Assembly (NCBI GenBank): GCA_023653785.1
Contig: JAMKCH010072455.1
Span: forward strand, 1-64,000
Direction: 5' to 3'
Length of the DNA: 64,000 nucleotides
Origin: Ophioderma brevispina
Taxonomy: Eukaryota > Echinodermata > Ophiuroidea > Amphilepidida > Ophiodermatidae
Part shown: in pieces, positions 1 to 10,139 of the stretch
Layout: every line of letters begins with the position of its first letter
Position numbering within the stretch: the stretch's first letter is position 1
The notes under the pieces: model-generated
Told to the model about the DNA's origin: nothing
The model's input: the letters and a program-made list of their open reading frames with translations, nothing else
The model's database searches: none
Made by a program: the position numbers and the translations under genes

Positions 1-6
1 TAGGAG

Positions 7-279
7 ACGTTTTTTTCCAGCGAGGCTGAATTCAGCCAATGAAAACGCAATGAATTTCTGCTCGCTGTGGGAAATGATTGGCTGGCCAACATATTATTTC
101 GGCGAGCCAGAAATTCATTGCATTAAATTTTGGCGAGCAGAAAAAGTCAGTACGTATGAAACGGGATGGCCAGTTGGAATTTCGACGAGCCGACATTAAT
201 TTCGGCGAAGGGTTCAACATATAATTTCAGCGACCTGAAATTATTTCAAACATGTCATGACTCGCTGAAAAAAAACGTT
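7..279. repeat. Foldback-like repeat with GCTCGCTGAAA words
   Basis: Positions 7-24 and 262-279 form an 18-base inverted repeat (ACGTTTTTTTCCAGCGAG-like) with one mismatch. Between and after them, to about 400, the words TTTCAGCGAGC or CTCGCTGAAA recur on both strands. This suggests a decayed foldback MITE beside a second related copy (about 330-400). No coding potential is visible. Confidence 0.4.
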
Positions 280-399
280 ATTTGATTGGTCAGTTCCCGC
301 CATTATCAGAGTTGATTGGATAATTTCCTTTTCTGCTCGCGAAATTCTGAATTTCAGCTCGCTGAAATAATTTCTGCGAGCGGAAATTGAGCTAGTTAT

Positions 400-1500
400 G
401 ACTCGTTTTGGCCACTGATACTTAGTTCCATCAATTGGATGGAATAAATCGAGGATTTAGCTTAGGATCTTGCCTAACAAATAAAGTCAAAAATCTGGCA
501 AAAATGCACCGTTATATTTTTTATATTTTTTTAGTTTGATTGATAGTTTTTATTTTGGACGTCTGTATTATATTGGGGCATCTTTCCATTCCTTTGGTCA
601 TTTCTTTTAACCTAGTTGATATCAATCAGTAAGTCTATAAAATTTGGGAGAAGAAACTTTTCCTCGACAAAATAAGGGTGAACATTGCCACTTAAAGTAC
701 ATGGCGATGGCGCTTGTTTCTTTCATTTCTATTATATCCATTATATACGTTTGTTTTATATATTTAGTAGCTTCGTTCTTTTTTTAAAAATAATCAATTT
801 TATTATCGTTAGTCTGTAAAAGGATTAAAAGTGGGTCAATCACTATTGAACTTTTCTTCTTTACTGCTTCGCCCTCACTATTCGCTAGTAAATCTCAATT
901 CCCTTGGCCAGTTCCGTACCTTCCATCGCACAGTGTATTTAAGAAAATACACCCCCTTGGTTTTTGGTATGATATACTGATACCCGATCACACCAGGTCA
1001 TTTCTGCAAGTATTTACACGGTCCAACCCACTGACTGTATCCTTGGTGATGAGCATTGTCACCATAGTGCCTACATCTATGACAGAAAGTCTTTTAGAAA
1101 GACAACCATCGCTTAGTTAGGATGTTAGTACTTAATCGAGGGTTGACAAACAGAAGGACGTACTCAAACTGACAAGAAATATTAAGATTTTCTTTAATTC
1201 TGCTGTAATACGGCTTTTGAGGAATGCGATGTTTAATATTTTCTTACTAAGCAAATCTATTTCCCATTACTCAATATGTAAAACATCTCAAAAGCTCATG
1301 TATCAAAGACTAGACAAGGAGCAAAGTGGCATTAAGGCTCTTAGTTTTCATCCGAGAGGTCGTTTATATATGCATGTGCATCTCATCAAATCACATACGA
1401 TAAGTACTCACAGAATATAAATTGAGAATTGAGCAGAATAAGTATATAATATTGAGTAATGCGTTGAAATATCAGAAATAAACACTAGAGAGCGATTTTC
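400..1500. other. AT-rich stretch without recognised gene
   Basis: Only a short open frame of 67 codons (1217-1420, +) is present and it resembles no family I know. I see no repeat, tRNA or splice context. Confidence 0.5.
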
Positions 1501-1553
1501 CCTAGTAGTCCTCGCAGCGTTTGCATTTGGAGTGTTTTTACAACAAACTTACT

Positions 1554-2112
1554 GGGCGTTTTGCTCTAGCTGTCTTTGGCGTTTGCCTTCAGACGATTGG
1601 AATTGAATGACTACACTAGGAAGTTTAACTGAATGTTACACTAGCTTTTTGGCTATGCCTAAAGTAAATAATGTCTAATAGCAAATACATGGATCTACTG
1701 AGCGTTTTGCTCTAGCCTTCTTTTGGCGTTTGCCTCAGCATGACACACAATTAAGAATGATACAATATAGAAACTTCTGAGCGTTTTGCTCGCGCCTTTT
1801 TTAGCGTTGCTTTCAGATGTTTTATAAAACCAAGAGATTGAATGAAATAGTAATTATCTATGAGCGTTTTGCTCTAGCCACTTTAGGGTTGCCTTCAAGC
1901 CGTGTAAAACATGTAATAGGATTAAATGAATAGCAAATTATTTACTGAGCGTTTTGCTCTAGCCCTTTCAAGCGATTGCCTTCAACCTGTACAACAAATA
2001 CGATTAAGAAAGAGTAAAATCCCTTTGTGTAAAGTAAATCAGGAGGATTGAGTAACAATGCAAGTTTCTGCTGGTGTTTTGCTCTTGCACTATTTGGCGT
2101 TTGCCTTAAAAA
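1554..2112 (+). repeat. ~82-base tandem repeat with two mini-hairpins per unit
   Basis: The motif GAGCGTTTTGCTC, followed 10-15 bases later by GGCGTTTGCC, recurs at about 1554, 1700, 1779, 1862, 1947 and 2072. A degenerate copy lies near 1636 and another near 1512. Spacing between the well-preserved neighbours is 79, 83 and 85 bases. Each motif is self-complementary around a short T-rich loop. The AT-rich bases between motifs (GATTGAATGAA-like) are also related to one another but have diverged more. This is a small satellite, not a gene. No known function is assigned. Confidence 0.75.
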
Positions 2113-2286
2113 TTGCATTAATAACCAATTTAAAATCAATGACTCTTGACCAAATTATACCTAAATAGCAGGCAAAAGAATCCAAATTACAAAAAGCCGC
2201 CAAAAACAAGTTACATTGGACGTACATGTAACTTGCCTCACCCCCCCTTTTTTTTTTAAATTGTATTCAGTAACGGGGTTCAGGCG

Positions 2287-2919
2287 TTATCGAGCAAAAC
2301 AAAAAGGGTTGTCATTGAAAAACCGCAAAGCCTCCTCCAGGTTTCGTCGGAGTGTATATTGCCAGCATCTGAAAGAAGATGGAGGCCATCCCTTCTGTAC
2401 AAATGGTGACTGAAAGGAGGGGAAAGGCTGACAGTGCCATGACAAAATACATTTCCCTCGCTTCAAACAGATTTGATTCGCACAGTTATTTATGTTTATT
2501 GCGCAACGCTTTCCCGTACCTGCACTATTTTCACCATGGTAAAACAATCTAGGCAGGATATCTGACCAAATAATGCGCGAATTAGGTAGAAGTTGACGAA
2601 CAGCTGAAAGGTTCTCCTCAATGCTCTGGCGAGTGTTATACACAGGCGTAACTAAAAGATCGTTGGTCCCCAAGTGCACTATTAAAGTAGTAGGGAAAGG
2701 TGACTTAGCTAGGTAGCTTGTAATCCGACTGCTCAGGCCACCGACACGAGCACCACCGAGTCCTTTCCACAGAACATTGCCGCCGCCGTGCAATTGGGTT
2801 TTAAATTGGCCGGCCCAGTTGATGAGGCTGTCGCCAACTATCCAGGTACGCATGGAACCTAACATTGCAAAGTAAACAAAATCAACAAAAAATGGCTTAA
2901 ACATTCTGAGCGCAGCCAA
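2287..2919 (-). CDS. SGNH/GDSL-type hydrolase ORF of the Ngaro-like element, frameshifted near its end
   Basis: The open frame has 210 codons. The nucleophile block IVGDSL sits at residues 27-32, a glycine-rich block (GLGGARVGG) at 53-61, and the GTND block at 84-87. These are blocks I, II and III of SGNH hydrolases, which act on ester or acetyl groups. The last block (Asp-x-x-His) is missing from this frame, but DGLHL is readable one base over at about 2380-2395. A single indel has therefore removed the catalytic Asp/His pair from the reading frame. The start overlaps the end of the recombinase frame by 23 bases, as expected for adjacent ORFs of one element. Residues before about 22 may be recombinase-side sequence, since a second Met lies at 23 just before RTWIVGDS. 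The role in retrotransposition is unknown. Confidence 0.75.
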   Translation of the reverse strand: MAALRMFKPFFVDFVYFAMLGSMRTWIVGDSLINWAGQFKTQLHGGGNVLWKGLGGARVGGLSSRITSYLAKSPFPTTLIVHLGTNDLLVTPVYNTRQSIEENLSAVRQLLPNSRIIWSDILPRLFYHGENSAGTGKRCAININNCANQICLKRGKCILSWHCQPFPSFQSPFVQKGWPPSSFRCWQYTLRRNLEEALRFFNDNPFCFAR

Positions 2920-3463
2920 AATCCCTTAAAAGAATGACTGAAGTAGGCCTAATGTATGACTTGAATGCATCCGAGCGCCAACGACCCAAACGCATAATAG
3001 AATCCTCCGACACCCCCTGCAAAGCTGCTGTAGTTGCCGCACCAATCCTAAAGCTGTGGCAATTGAAGGATAAAGGTGAAAGCCCCATCAGTTCAATACC
3101 CTTACGTAAAACACACCTGAATTGTGGCGAAGTGAGTGGTTCACCGCTAAAGTGGACAAAAAGTGGCCCTTTAACAGCAGAGCGAATGTTCAAAAACTCG
3201 CACAAAGCGGAAACGGGGCAAATATCTTTGCGATTCGACTTTACCAGCCGCAGGGAGACCGAATTACCCCTCTGATCCGTTTTAGAGGACCGAATCCTAA
3301 TTTTAACACTGCATACAGCACCGGTGCCTTCCAAAGTAACATCGTCACAAGCAATAGCGCGAGATAAATCCCCTTTTTTGACGGGACAGTTAATTCGCCG
3401 ACGCGTAATAAAAAACCGTAAAAAGCGAGTAAAAAAGGCTGCCCTGAAAAAGAAATACTTCAT
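2897..3463 (-). pseudogene. Tyrosine recombinase, catalytic half
   Basis: The 188-codon frame carries the C-terminal catalytic domain of a tyrosine recombinase, which would integrate the element's circular DNA through a covalent phosphotyrosine. The segment SSKTDQRGN matches the beta-hairpin Lys region. HSFRIGAATTAA supplies the His-x-x-Arg box, LGRWRSDAF supplies Trp in place of the second His, and KSYIR supplies the tyrosine nucleophile. The first box Arg region (about residues 10-25) reads poorly, consistent with a frameshift into the preceding N-terminal frame, which overlaps it by 74 bases. Together the two frames give a full-length but broken enzyme. Confidence 0.85.
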
Positions 3464-3914
3464 AACAGGACTGGCAAAGTGAACTTAGCAACTGCCACAA
3501 ACGCGAGAGAATATGCGACAGTAATTGGAAGGCGAATATCAGCATGACTACTTGAACGCCTACAACCTTCCAAAAGTTTTTAAACCAGAAAATTTGCAGT
3601 TGGGTCTGGCAGCCATTAACTTTGTGTAAGTAGGCGATAGCCGAGACACGGGAAGCGATGGAAGAGGCGGCTGCATTTTGAATGGCTAAATAGGCGATAA
3701 ATGCTAAAATTTGCTGATGTGTAGCTGGCCTATATTTTACAAAACCCAATTTTTCGCAAAACTCAAAAAAGATGTTGACAGCGCACCTATAAGCTGAATG
3801 AGTGTTTTGAGAAAGAGAATTTCTGAGCAGTTTCTGCGCCTCCAGCTCTAAAGCTTCCATAGATATTGCGGAACTGGTTCGGATACCTTCATTGCATCTG
3901 GCGCCAACTCCCAA
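3390..3914 (-). pseudogene. Tyrosine recombinase, N-terminal core-binding half
   Basis: Residues from about 20 to 110 read as a SAM-like DNA-binding domain: a helix beginning LEAQKLLRNSLSQNTHSAY, then FFEFCEKLGF and LAFIAYLAIQN. This pattern precedes the catalytic domain in Ngaro and Crypton-type recombinases. After about residue 105 the frame turns into non-protein-like sequence, which marks a frameshift before the catalytic half at 2897-3463. It directly follows the RNase H region on the minus strand. Confidence 0.75.
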
Positions 3915-3989
3915 AAGCGTACCATCTGAAAAACAGATAAAGCATCTGCTAGATTATTCTTTTTTTAACCCTCAATGTGTCTAGCATGA

Positions 3990-4360
3990 AAAGCAATAAT
4001 TGAATTTTAAATACACAGCCCAGACAAATTCCACGAACTAAAGAACATAAGCTTATTTGGCGCATTTTGGAGACTGCTTATTTATAATTGCCACAACTGC
4101 TGCATTGTCAGACCTCAACAAAAATCCTTTTTACCAACTAAAAGGTTTCCCCAACATAACGGCCACTAGAATTGGAAAGAATTCCATCCAAGCGATGGAA
4201 TGTTCTTCCAAAACCACAACCTCAGGCACTTACCCTGAACCAACTTCCGGCATAAAACCACCAAATCCGATTCCACCGCTTGCGTCCGTATTAAAGCTGC
4301 AGGTCCTTACTTTCCGACCACAGCTGATCAGGAATAATGGTCTACCATTGTAATTTTGCA
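3990..4360 (-). pseudogene. RNase H domain of the Ngaro-like element
   Basis: The minus strand at about 4112-4074 reads SDNAAVVAIINKQ, the Asp-containing RNase H motif typical of DIRS-order elements. Just upstream, residues around 4200 read EEHSIAWMEFFPI, which fits the preceding conserved helix (family form: H-I-N-x-x-E-L). Stop codons and shifts interrupt the frame on both sides. The enzyme would remove RNA from RNA-DNA hybrids during reverse transcription. Confidence 0.75.
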
Positions 4361-4559
4361 AAAAATCCAACCACATCCTTAAATCCTGTTTTGCACCATG
4401 TGAGAGCCTAATATGATGCCAAGACTTGTGTGATCCGCCATGTTAAATCATTAACCGTCTTTAAAAACGCTACCTGATTGACAGCTTTACAAAACACATA
4501 TAAAGAGCCTATTAACTACTACTGCAAGTCACGTAACACCAAACTGTTAACCTGCAAAG

Positions 4560-5470
4560 CCTCCTGCACCTTGGAAAATACACACTGCAACAATTTTTTC
4601 TTTTGGTATTGATATAAGGACCTTAACAGAATCAATCTCCAGACCTAAATACGTTAATAATTTGGTAGTCCGGAGGAACCGATTTTCCCCCCTTAGCCAA
4701 AGGAACGTTGTTAGCTCTTTGCACACTGATTCAAAACACTTAACTAAACGCTGACACGCAGACAGACTGGAAACATCGCTACTACCTACGAGGAGAAAAT
4801 CATCAGCGAAGTGGCATAAACTATTTGAGTTAGCTTCACGTTACCAGCACCATTCCAAAAAAGTAGAGAACTTTTCGAAGAGTGCCGGTGAACAGGAAGC
4901 ACCCATAGCAAGGCTTTATCCACAAAAATATCCTGCTCAATCTCATGCCTAAAAGCACAACATTCCTCTGGTGCACTGGTAGTAATCTGAAAGGCTGATT
5001 CGATATCCGCCTGTGACATGTGGTGCGCCCATGCCTCCTTTACAATAAACTAACCGCAACAAACCCCCCCCCCACAACCCCAACACACACACCCAACCCC
5101 CCCCCCCCCCCCAAACAGCAAACCCCCCCCCCCACCCGCCCCCCCCGGTGTCCAATGACGAGTTGCACTACAACAATAATCCTATCAACCATCGTAACTG
5201 AACGAACCAACTGGTGTACGAAAGAATGTGTGTTATCAGCCTAAACTTGCCTTTTTCAGCGTTAGGAATCAAACCTATCGGGGATACCATGAGATACAAA
5301 TAGGCCTATTCTGGAAAGGGCCCCAATGCCGCTTAAGATCGAATCTCTTTACCTAACTTTTGGCGTGCCAAATCTGGATCTTGGTAACACTGACCGCAAT
5401 TTTGGCGCATCCCGCGCGACACGAGGGCCAGAATACCCTAACCTAAAACCGAACGAAAAACCATTCCTGA
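4560..5470 (-). pseudogene. Reverse transcriptase of the Ngaro-like element, multiply broken
   Basis: In pieces on the minus strand I read SGPRVARDAPKLRSV (about 5430-5390), DPDLARQKLGKEIR (about 5380-5335), VSPIGLIPNAEKGKFRLI (about 5290-5235), ADIESAFQI (about 5010-4985), FVDKALLWVLP (about 4930-4895), and HFADDFLLVGSSD (about 4815-4777), followed by LTYLGLEID (about 4655-4630). These are RT fingers and palm in the correct order. HFADDFLL is the catalytic YxDD equivalent. The segments lie in different frames, and a C-rich tract at 5062-5150 separates the motif carrying KFRLI from ADIESAF. Copy number and intact relatives cannot be judged here. Confidence 0.85.
5062..5150. repeat. C-rich low-complexity tract inside RT
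   Basis: About 85 bases consist of C-runs broken by single A or CA steps. The tract falls where RT should be continuous, and generates proline- or glycine-only false ORFs on both strands. Confidence 0.9.
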
Positions 5471-5667
5471 CAATAATTTGACCCGACAGCATTGACGAAA
5501 GAGCGTCGTACGTTAATTTGTTTGGGGTTTAGACCGTGAAAACCTCAGATTCAAGGGTAGAGTAGCAAATTCAACAAACTCCCCACGCACAATTTTTTTG
5601 TTCTAATTCTTTGTGGTAATAATCAGCGCCAATGGGGCGCGCGGCAACACACAGACATCAGGAGACA

Positions 5668-5990
5668 ATTATTCATTAAATGATCCCTCGGGCCCACAGA
5701 ATTCCCAAGCAATAATCCAGAAGTATTAATTCACTTGGTAACTGACTTGAATTATTTGGACGACTTAAAGAAGAGAAGCAGTACTAGAAATTATTATTCA
5801 TTATTGACCTCGGGACCATGATATCCCTGTCAAAAATCCTGAAAGTATTAGTCATTGGCATTGATTAGGAATTATTTCGACCACTTAAAAGATGCCATTA
5901 TTATTCATCAATTGAAAACTTGGAAACCGCAGGATTTCTATTCAAAAATCCTGAAGTGTAGTGGCACTTGGGTAAATGGACGTGATTATA
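5668..5990. repeat. ~110-base tandem repeat, three copies
   Basis: Units begin near 5668, 5790 and 5893 with AATTATTATTCATTA-like sequence. They share CTCGGGACC, AATCCTGAAAGTATTA and a GGACGACTTAAA-like end. Unit lengths are about 105 to 122 bases because of indels. Confidence 0.65.
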
Positions 5991-6238
5991 GTAACACTTA
6001 AGGATCTACTGTTAGTGTTATTAAGTCTAATCTCACCCGATTGACCGCTCAACCTGGTCTGCAAGAGTGGAGCAGCAGGAGCTCTTTGTGGAAAACACAG
6101 CTTGGTCACTCGATGGGAACCTTGCAACGGCATTGATACAAATTGTTGTACTGGCGCTTGAGCTTGTTGTACGGCACTGACTTGCACTGGTATTGATACC
6201 GATGGTTGCTGAACTTGGTGCTTGAGCTTGATGTGCAA
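5942..6238 (-). CDS. Gln/Val/Pro-rich ORF, possible gag remnant
   Basis: The first ~38 of 98 residues are rich in Q, V, P and S with a weak internal repeat (VQQPSVSIPVQ, then VQQFVSMPLQ). The remainder has ordinary composition. It lies upstream of, and in the same orientation as, the Ngaro-like RT, where gag would be expected. It is separated from RT by a tandem repeat and lacks any zinc knuckle. It could equally be chance translation of a low-complexity repeat. Confidence 0.25.
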   Translation of the reverse strand: MHIKLKHQVQQPSVSIPVQVSAVQQAQAPVQQFVSMPLQGSHRVTKLCFPQRAPAAPLLQTRLSGQSGEIRLNNTNSRSLSVTIITSIYPSATTLQDF

Positions 6239-6239
6239 A

Positions 6240-8440
6240 ACTACAGTTGACTAGCCTCGCCCCACAAACTGTGAGTTCCCGTGAACAGTATTTGCAAAAC
6301 AGGTCTTCTACTAAACACTTTGGCTAAAAAGTGGATAGGTCCTTGACCCGCTATGTGATACACCTACCACCACTTGCTGAAATTCTGCGACTTGATGATA
6401 AACCCAGTTATGGTGATGCAATACTTGGTCGTCGCTTGAGCTTGGCTATTGGTAGTACCAGTCACTGCTGAATGAGTGCTGCATTGTTAACTGACGCGAT
6501 AGTCCCGTCACCGTGTTTGAGTTCCATTCTGCACAAAAAGATTGCGAATCAGTACCCGCGAACGGCAAACTCACATGCCAAGACTCGCCGTTGGTTCGGT
6601 ATTTTCCGTCGCCGCCGAGTTAGAGTTCGGCTGGCAAAACTCGCTGAAAGTGCATGACGATCGATGACCAACACCCATGGCAACACCCTACCAATTCCAG
6701 TACTGATTAACTTGAATTGGGTCGGGATCTTCTTGGGCCTGAATCGGACTAATATGCGCACCCGAAGAACTTGATGCAACACTTGAATTTTGATCAGTTA
6801 GGGAATTCTTATTGCCCCCTCGCCTGAGATTGGTTTGGCGCGGGTTGTTGAATGGAATTCCGCTTCAACCAAACAAACAACCGCACGCAACCACCCCGAC
6901 CGGACCAGACCTGATCCTCTACTTCTTTGTCACATGTCCGACCTGATGCAACGCATCTGAAGCTTTCGTTTTGGTTCCCTGCCGTCTTTACCATAATGCG
7001 ATAAAAAATAAGGATAATTAAAATCAACGATGAAATAATCGGGGAAATAAGTGGTTACAACAAATATGCACACCACCACCCGTGAAGTCAGATTATTCCG
7101 GCAGGAACTTGAATGAGAGTTAGCAAATAATAAATCCTTGAATTGTCAAAGCGATGACGCAGTGGAAAATAGTTTTTTTCCAGCATGCAAAACCCGACCA
7201 TCTCGTGGAAGAAAACAAGAGGCTGAATGACGGAAGGATGAAAAAAGTTGCGCAGACGAAAACTGGCAAGACCGCGAGACCTGAATGGGCAGGGCAGCAA
7301 CACGTGACCAAAACAAAATAGCCATCGTGTTGCTAGGAAAACAAAGAAGCCCAACCTTCGATATTAAAAACTGCTTAGTATTGACTGCGGCTGCGCCTGG
7401 CAAACATAAACTGTAATATGTACTGTAAGCAAACTTATATCAAAAAAGAACAATTGTAATATGAACAGCAGAAAGTAAAGAAATTCTTTAATGTTTCTTT
7501 TCAGTTTGAGTACGTCTTCTGTTGTCAACCCTAGATATGTTAGTGTTAAATACTCAGAGATCATAGGAAACCCCCTTGTTATTAGAGAAGGATAATATAA
7601 CCACGTATATTTCAACAACCATACTCATGCATTAACCTTTAATTTTGAAAATACCACTGGTTTGAAAATGACAGCCTTTATACAGCCATATCCCATTCTA
7701 GGTGAGGACCCCTGTATCAAATAGATTCAAATATTTAACACCGTCCATTGCACCCGAGATTACAAAATTCATTACAGGAAACAAGTTTCAAACAATGCTT
7801 GACACTATGAGGCAATGAAGTGACAACTCTTGTGCCACAGTTCAATAGCTTGCATTACAAATGTATTAGGGAAACACACCCCTGAGTGTGGTGTATAATA
7901 TATGATACAAGAATACACAAGATCAGTTCATGTCAATCAATGCTGTACCAGTACAACCTCCAATGAACTGGCCCTGGTTGATGAGCATATGTAACTCATA
8001 GTGTGTGCTATTTGGGCATTGTACACATAACGGTACTCTCAAAACCATGGATGATGGATCATATCATCCATTACATGTCACTGAACTGCCAACAGAATCC
8101 TTCAGTTGCATTTGGCAGCAATGTAGCCATCAGATGTTTTGTTTGGGATGGTCCCCTGGGTGACTGTTGGGATTTGTAGACATCCAATCAACGTTTTGTT
8201 TCTAGCTGCTAGGAAATTTTAAATGAAATTCTAGTAGGCATATACCATGTGTCCGTAATTCTTAAATAATTGGAACCAGTGGCACCTTTGCACTGCTACA
8301 TGAGACAACCACCCCACTTGTGCATGACTGTGATATTCTGCATTCATTTGTGATACAATCGTAGGGAACTTGCACAATGTAGTGGCTTTTTATCTATTCC
8401 GATTTTAGACCATCTCCGATGGAAAAAGGCACTTAAACAT
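6240..8440. other. No recognised gene
   Basis: Several short frames are open (for example 6549-6782 and 7364-7618 on the minus strand) but none shows a domain. The part from 7640 to 8440 is probably intron of the GPCR gene that follows. I could not identify earlier exons in it. Confidence 0.5.
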
Positions 8441-8455
8441 GTTCATTTTTTTTAG
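8440..8455 (+). promoter_or_regulatory. Splice acceptor before GPCR terminal exon
   Basis: A T-rich tract of about 10 bases ends in AG at 8454-8455, directly before sequence that becomes continuously coding. The open frame has no ATG at its start (it opens with TTG), which fits an internal exon boundary. Confidence 0.65.
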
Positions 8456-9010
8456 TTGATTGGGCACTTTGCTGGACCATCATTGACCCACCCAAATGTA
8501 GTGACACCACACGCCACACGAGAACCACAGACGATTGAGGTCTTGCAACATCATACAGAAACCTGGCGTGATTTGATAGTGCAAGTTATATGGAACAAAA
8601 GTGTTGTGCTTCTATGTGCAGTTTTCGCGTTTCTCACGAGAAAGCTACCCGAAAACTACAATGAAACAAAATTTATCACTTTTTGTGCATTTTGCTCATT
8701 CGTGGTCTTTCTGTCTTTCACTTCAACTTTGTTTACTTTGGAAGAGCCATATTTGAAGGCTGGGTATTTTTCTCTCATGTTAATAGTAAACGCAACTGTT
8801 ACTCTGTTTTGTTTGTATATTGTCAAGTTATATGCCGTTTATTTTGTTAAGCTCGAAGCTTGGAATGTCAAAATACAACCGTCAGGGATACCTATGCCGT
8901 CATCTGCAGGGCGCGAAAGTCCTCACAACACGTCAACAGAATTATCAAATGTACTGAATGTTGGAGAATCAGACTCTAAAGAGGCGAAAATAGCTATAGA
9001 TAATACCTAA
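8456..9010 (+). CDS. Terminal exon of a class C GPCR (mGluR/CaSR-like): TM5-TM7 and C-tail
   Basis: The exon has 184 codons and ends in TAA. Residues 1-38 are an extracellular segment, 40-60 a hydrophobic helix (TM5), 61-73 the motif TRKLPENYNETKF, 74-94 TM6, about 104-127 TM7 ending in VKLY, and about 131-184 a polar Ser-rich tail. The ICL3 motif (basic pair, then LPENxNExKFI) is diagnostic of class C receptors of the metabotropic glutamate and calcium-sensing groups. The family's PK-x-Y at the end of TM7 is VKLY here, with Pro replaced. The ligand-binding domain and TM1-TM4 must lie on exons upstream, beyond what I can recognise. It is the only clear host gene, with no frame break across 555 bases although transposon frames around it are shattered. 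The ligand cannot be inferred. Confidence 0.75.
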   Translation: MIGHFAGPSLTHPNVVTPHATREPQTIEVLQHHTETWRDLIVQVIWNKSVVLLCAVFAFLTRKLPENYNETKFITFCAFCSFVVFLSFTSTLFTLEEPYLKAGYFSLMLIVNATVTLFCLYIVKLYAVYFVKLEAWNVKIQPSGIPMPSSAGRESPHNTSTELSNVLNVGESDSKEAKIAIDNT

Positions 9011-9257
9011 TGAACCAATCTACAAAGTGAACATAACAAGAGTGAAAAGGACAGTGTTTATATAATAATTATAATTACACACAGGCATTTGACACTCGTC
9101 TACAGAAACTCCGTAACTTACGCCTTGAAACTGCTTTATCTAACCCCACATTGCTTTCAGCTGACATATGTCTCGGTCAAAAAGCGTAACAACCTGACTA
9201 GCGGGTCGGATCAATTCGATAACGCTTCCGAACGGACCCATTTATGCAGTTATTTTG

Positions 9258-9397
9258 ATTAAAAAGCTTACGGCAATTTTGGTAGTAAAATTCCAATTTT
9301 GCACTTTTTCTCCCCCTTTTCTGCTTCTTTCACTCGGTTCCATGGCACCCTCAGTGAGAATGGGTAAATCATGCCTTAGGAGACGATGCATATTAAA
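9258..9397 (+). promoter_or_regulatory. Candidate polyadenylation signals ATTAAA
   Basis: ATTAAA occurs at 9258-9263 and 9392-9397, 250-390 bases after the GPCR stop codon. No AATAAA occurs before 9500. Either could end the transcript; the evidence is position only. Confidence 0.3.
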
Positions 9398-9540
9398 GTA
9401 TAACATGCATCAAACTAGCCCCGGCCCCAACCCCCATAGAAATGTTGTTCACTAATTATTGTTGTATTAACCTCCGGAAAAGTACTTTATCATGTAGGGT
9501 TAAATTCCCCCAGTGCTACATTGAGATCAGGCAAGATGTT

Positions 9541-10134
9541 TGAGCTCTAGAGCTACACTTTTAAAATGACCGTAAAAACGCCATTTAACTGTCAACTGGG
9601 ACTCGCAACAGTTGAAACGACATTTTTAAGAGTTTATTTAACTGTTGTGAGTCCCAGTTGCCAGTTAAGGGAGAGCGTGGCCCACTGGTTAGGATATTCG
9701 CCTTTGGTGCAAGAGGTCCCCGGTTCAAACCCCGGCATGGCCACTAGCTGGGATTTAATCGGGTACTAAATTCTGGATTTAATTTGTATAAGAACTATTG
9801 ATTAAAACTAGAATTCCGTGGTTCATTTGGACTTGGGCAAATGGACCACAAGAATATCTCGTCCTTCGGAGGGGACGTTAAGCCGTCGGTCCCATGTACA
9901 GAGAGTCATACCTGTATATGTATATCACAGTCAGTGTCGAGAAGAGTAGGGTGGTAACCCCTGATTGTCCCAAGTCGTTCTGGTCAGTTTCGAGGGATAC
10001 CCCTAGTAGAGTGGTTAACCACTGTTGGGTATACCTCTGAGGTCTCGGTCCTCTAAATTGTAATAAATAAAATAAAATAAATTAATTAATTAAAATGACG
10101 TTTTTACGGTCATTTTTAAAGTGTAGATGAGCTA
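9541..10134. mobile_element. Palindromic hairpin MITE split by a SINE
   Basis: The left end (about 9541-9585) and right end (about 10090-10134) are inverted copies: AGCTACACTTTTAAAATGAC and the reverse complement of GTCATTTTTAAAGTGTAGA. An inner pair (about 9587-9616 and 9645-9667, with ACTGGGACTC and GAGTCCCAGT) continues the palindrome. Removing the SINE joins the right arm into one near-perfect hairpin element of about 170 bases. Confidence 0.75.
9668..10091 (+). mobile_element. tRNA-derived SINE
   Basis: The head contains a pol III A box (TGGCCCACTGG, 9678-9688) and B box (GGTTCAAACCC, 9722-9732) at normal tRNA spacing. The body includes GGGGACGTTAAGCCGTCGGT, and the 3' end is an (AATAAA)n/(ATTA)n tail. 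A short TTAA-type flank occurs on both sides. It would be transcribed by RNA polymerase III and moved by a LINE. It lies inside the right arm of the hairpin MITE and so is younger than it. Confidence 0.8.
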
Positions 10135-10139
10135 AGTAC

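Larger units (their letters stand above)
2205..5480 (-). mobile_element. Ngaro-like (DIRS-order) tyrosine-recombinase retrotransposon, decayed
   Basis: Read on the minus strand, the order is reverse transcriptase (about 5470-4560), RNase H (about 4350-4000), tyrosine recombinase (3914-2897) and an SGNH-fold hydrolase (2919-2287). RT, RNase H and a tyrosine recombinase in place of a DDE integrase define the DIRS order. Some Ngaro elements carry an extra SGNH hydrolase, so Ngaro-like is the best clade call, made from memory of the group. Every domain is split by frameshifts or stops, and an 85-base C-rich tract interrupts RT. I could not identify the split direct repeats expected at Ngaro ends. 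The low-confidence Gln-rich frame at 5942-6238 may be remains of gag. Confidence 0.8.

Noticed and set aside
1554..2112. CRISPR-like look: ~38-base conserved part separated by ~43-base spacers
   Set aside because: The spacers are related to each other, repeats vary in sequence, no cas gene is present and the context is eukaryotic.
4949..5244. Gly-rich (minus) and Pro-rich (plus) ORFs
   Set aside because: They are readings of the C-rich tract that interrupts the Ngaro-like RT.
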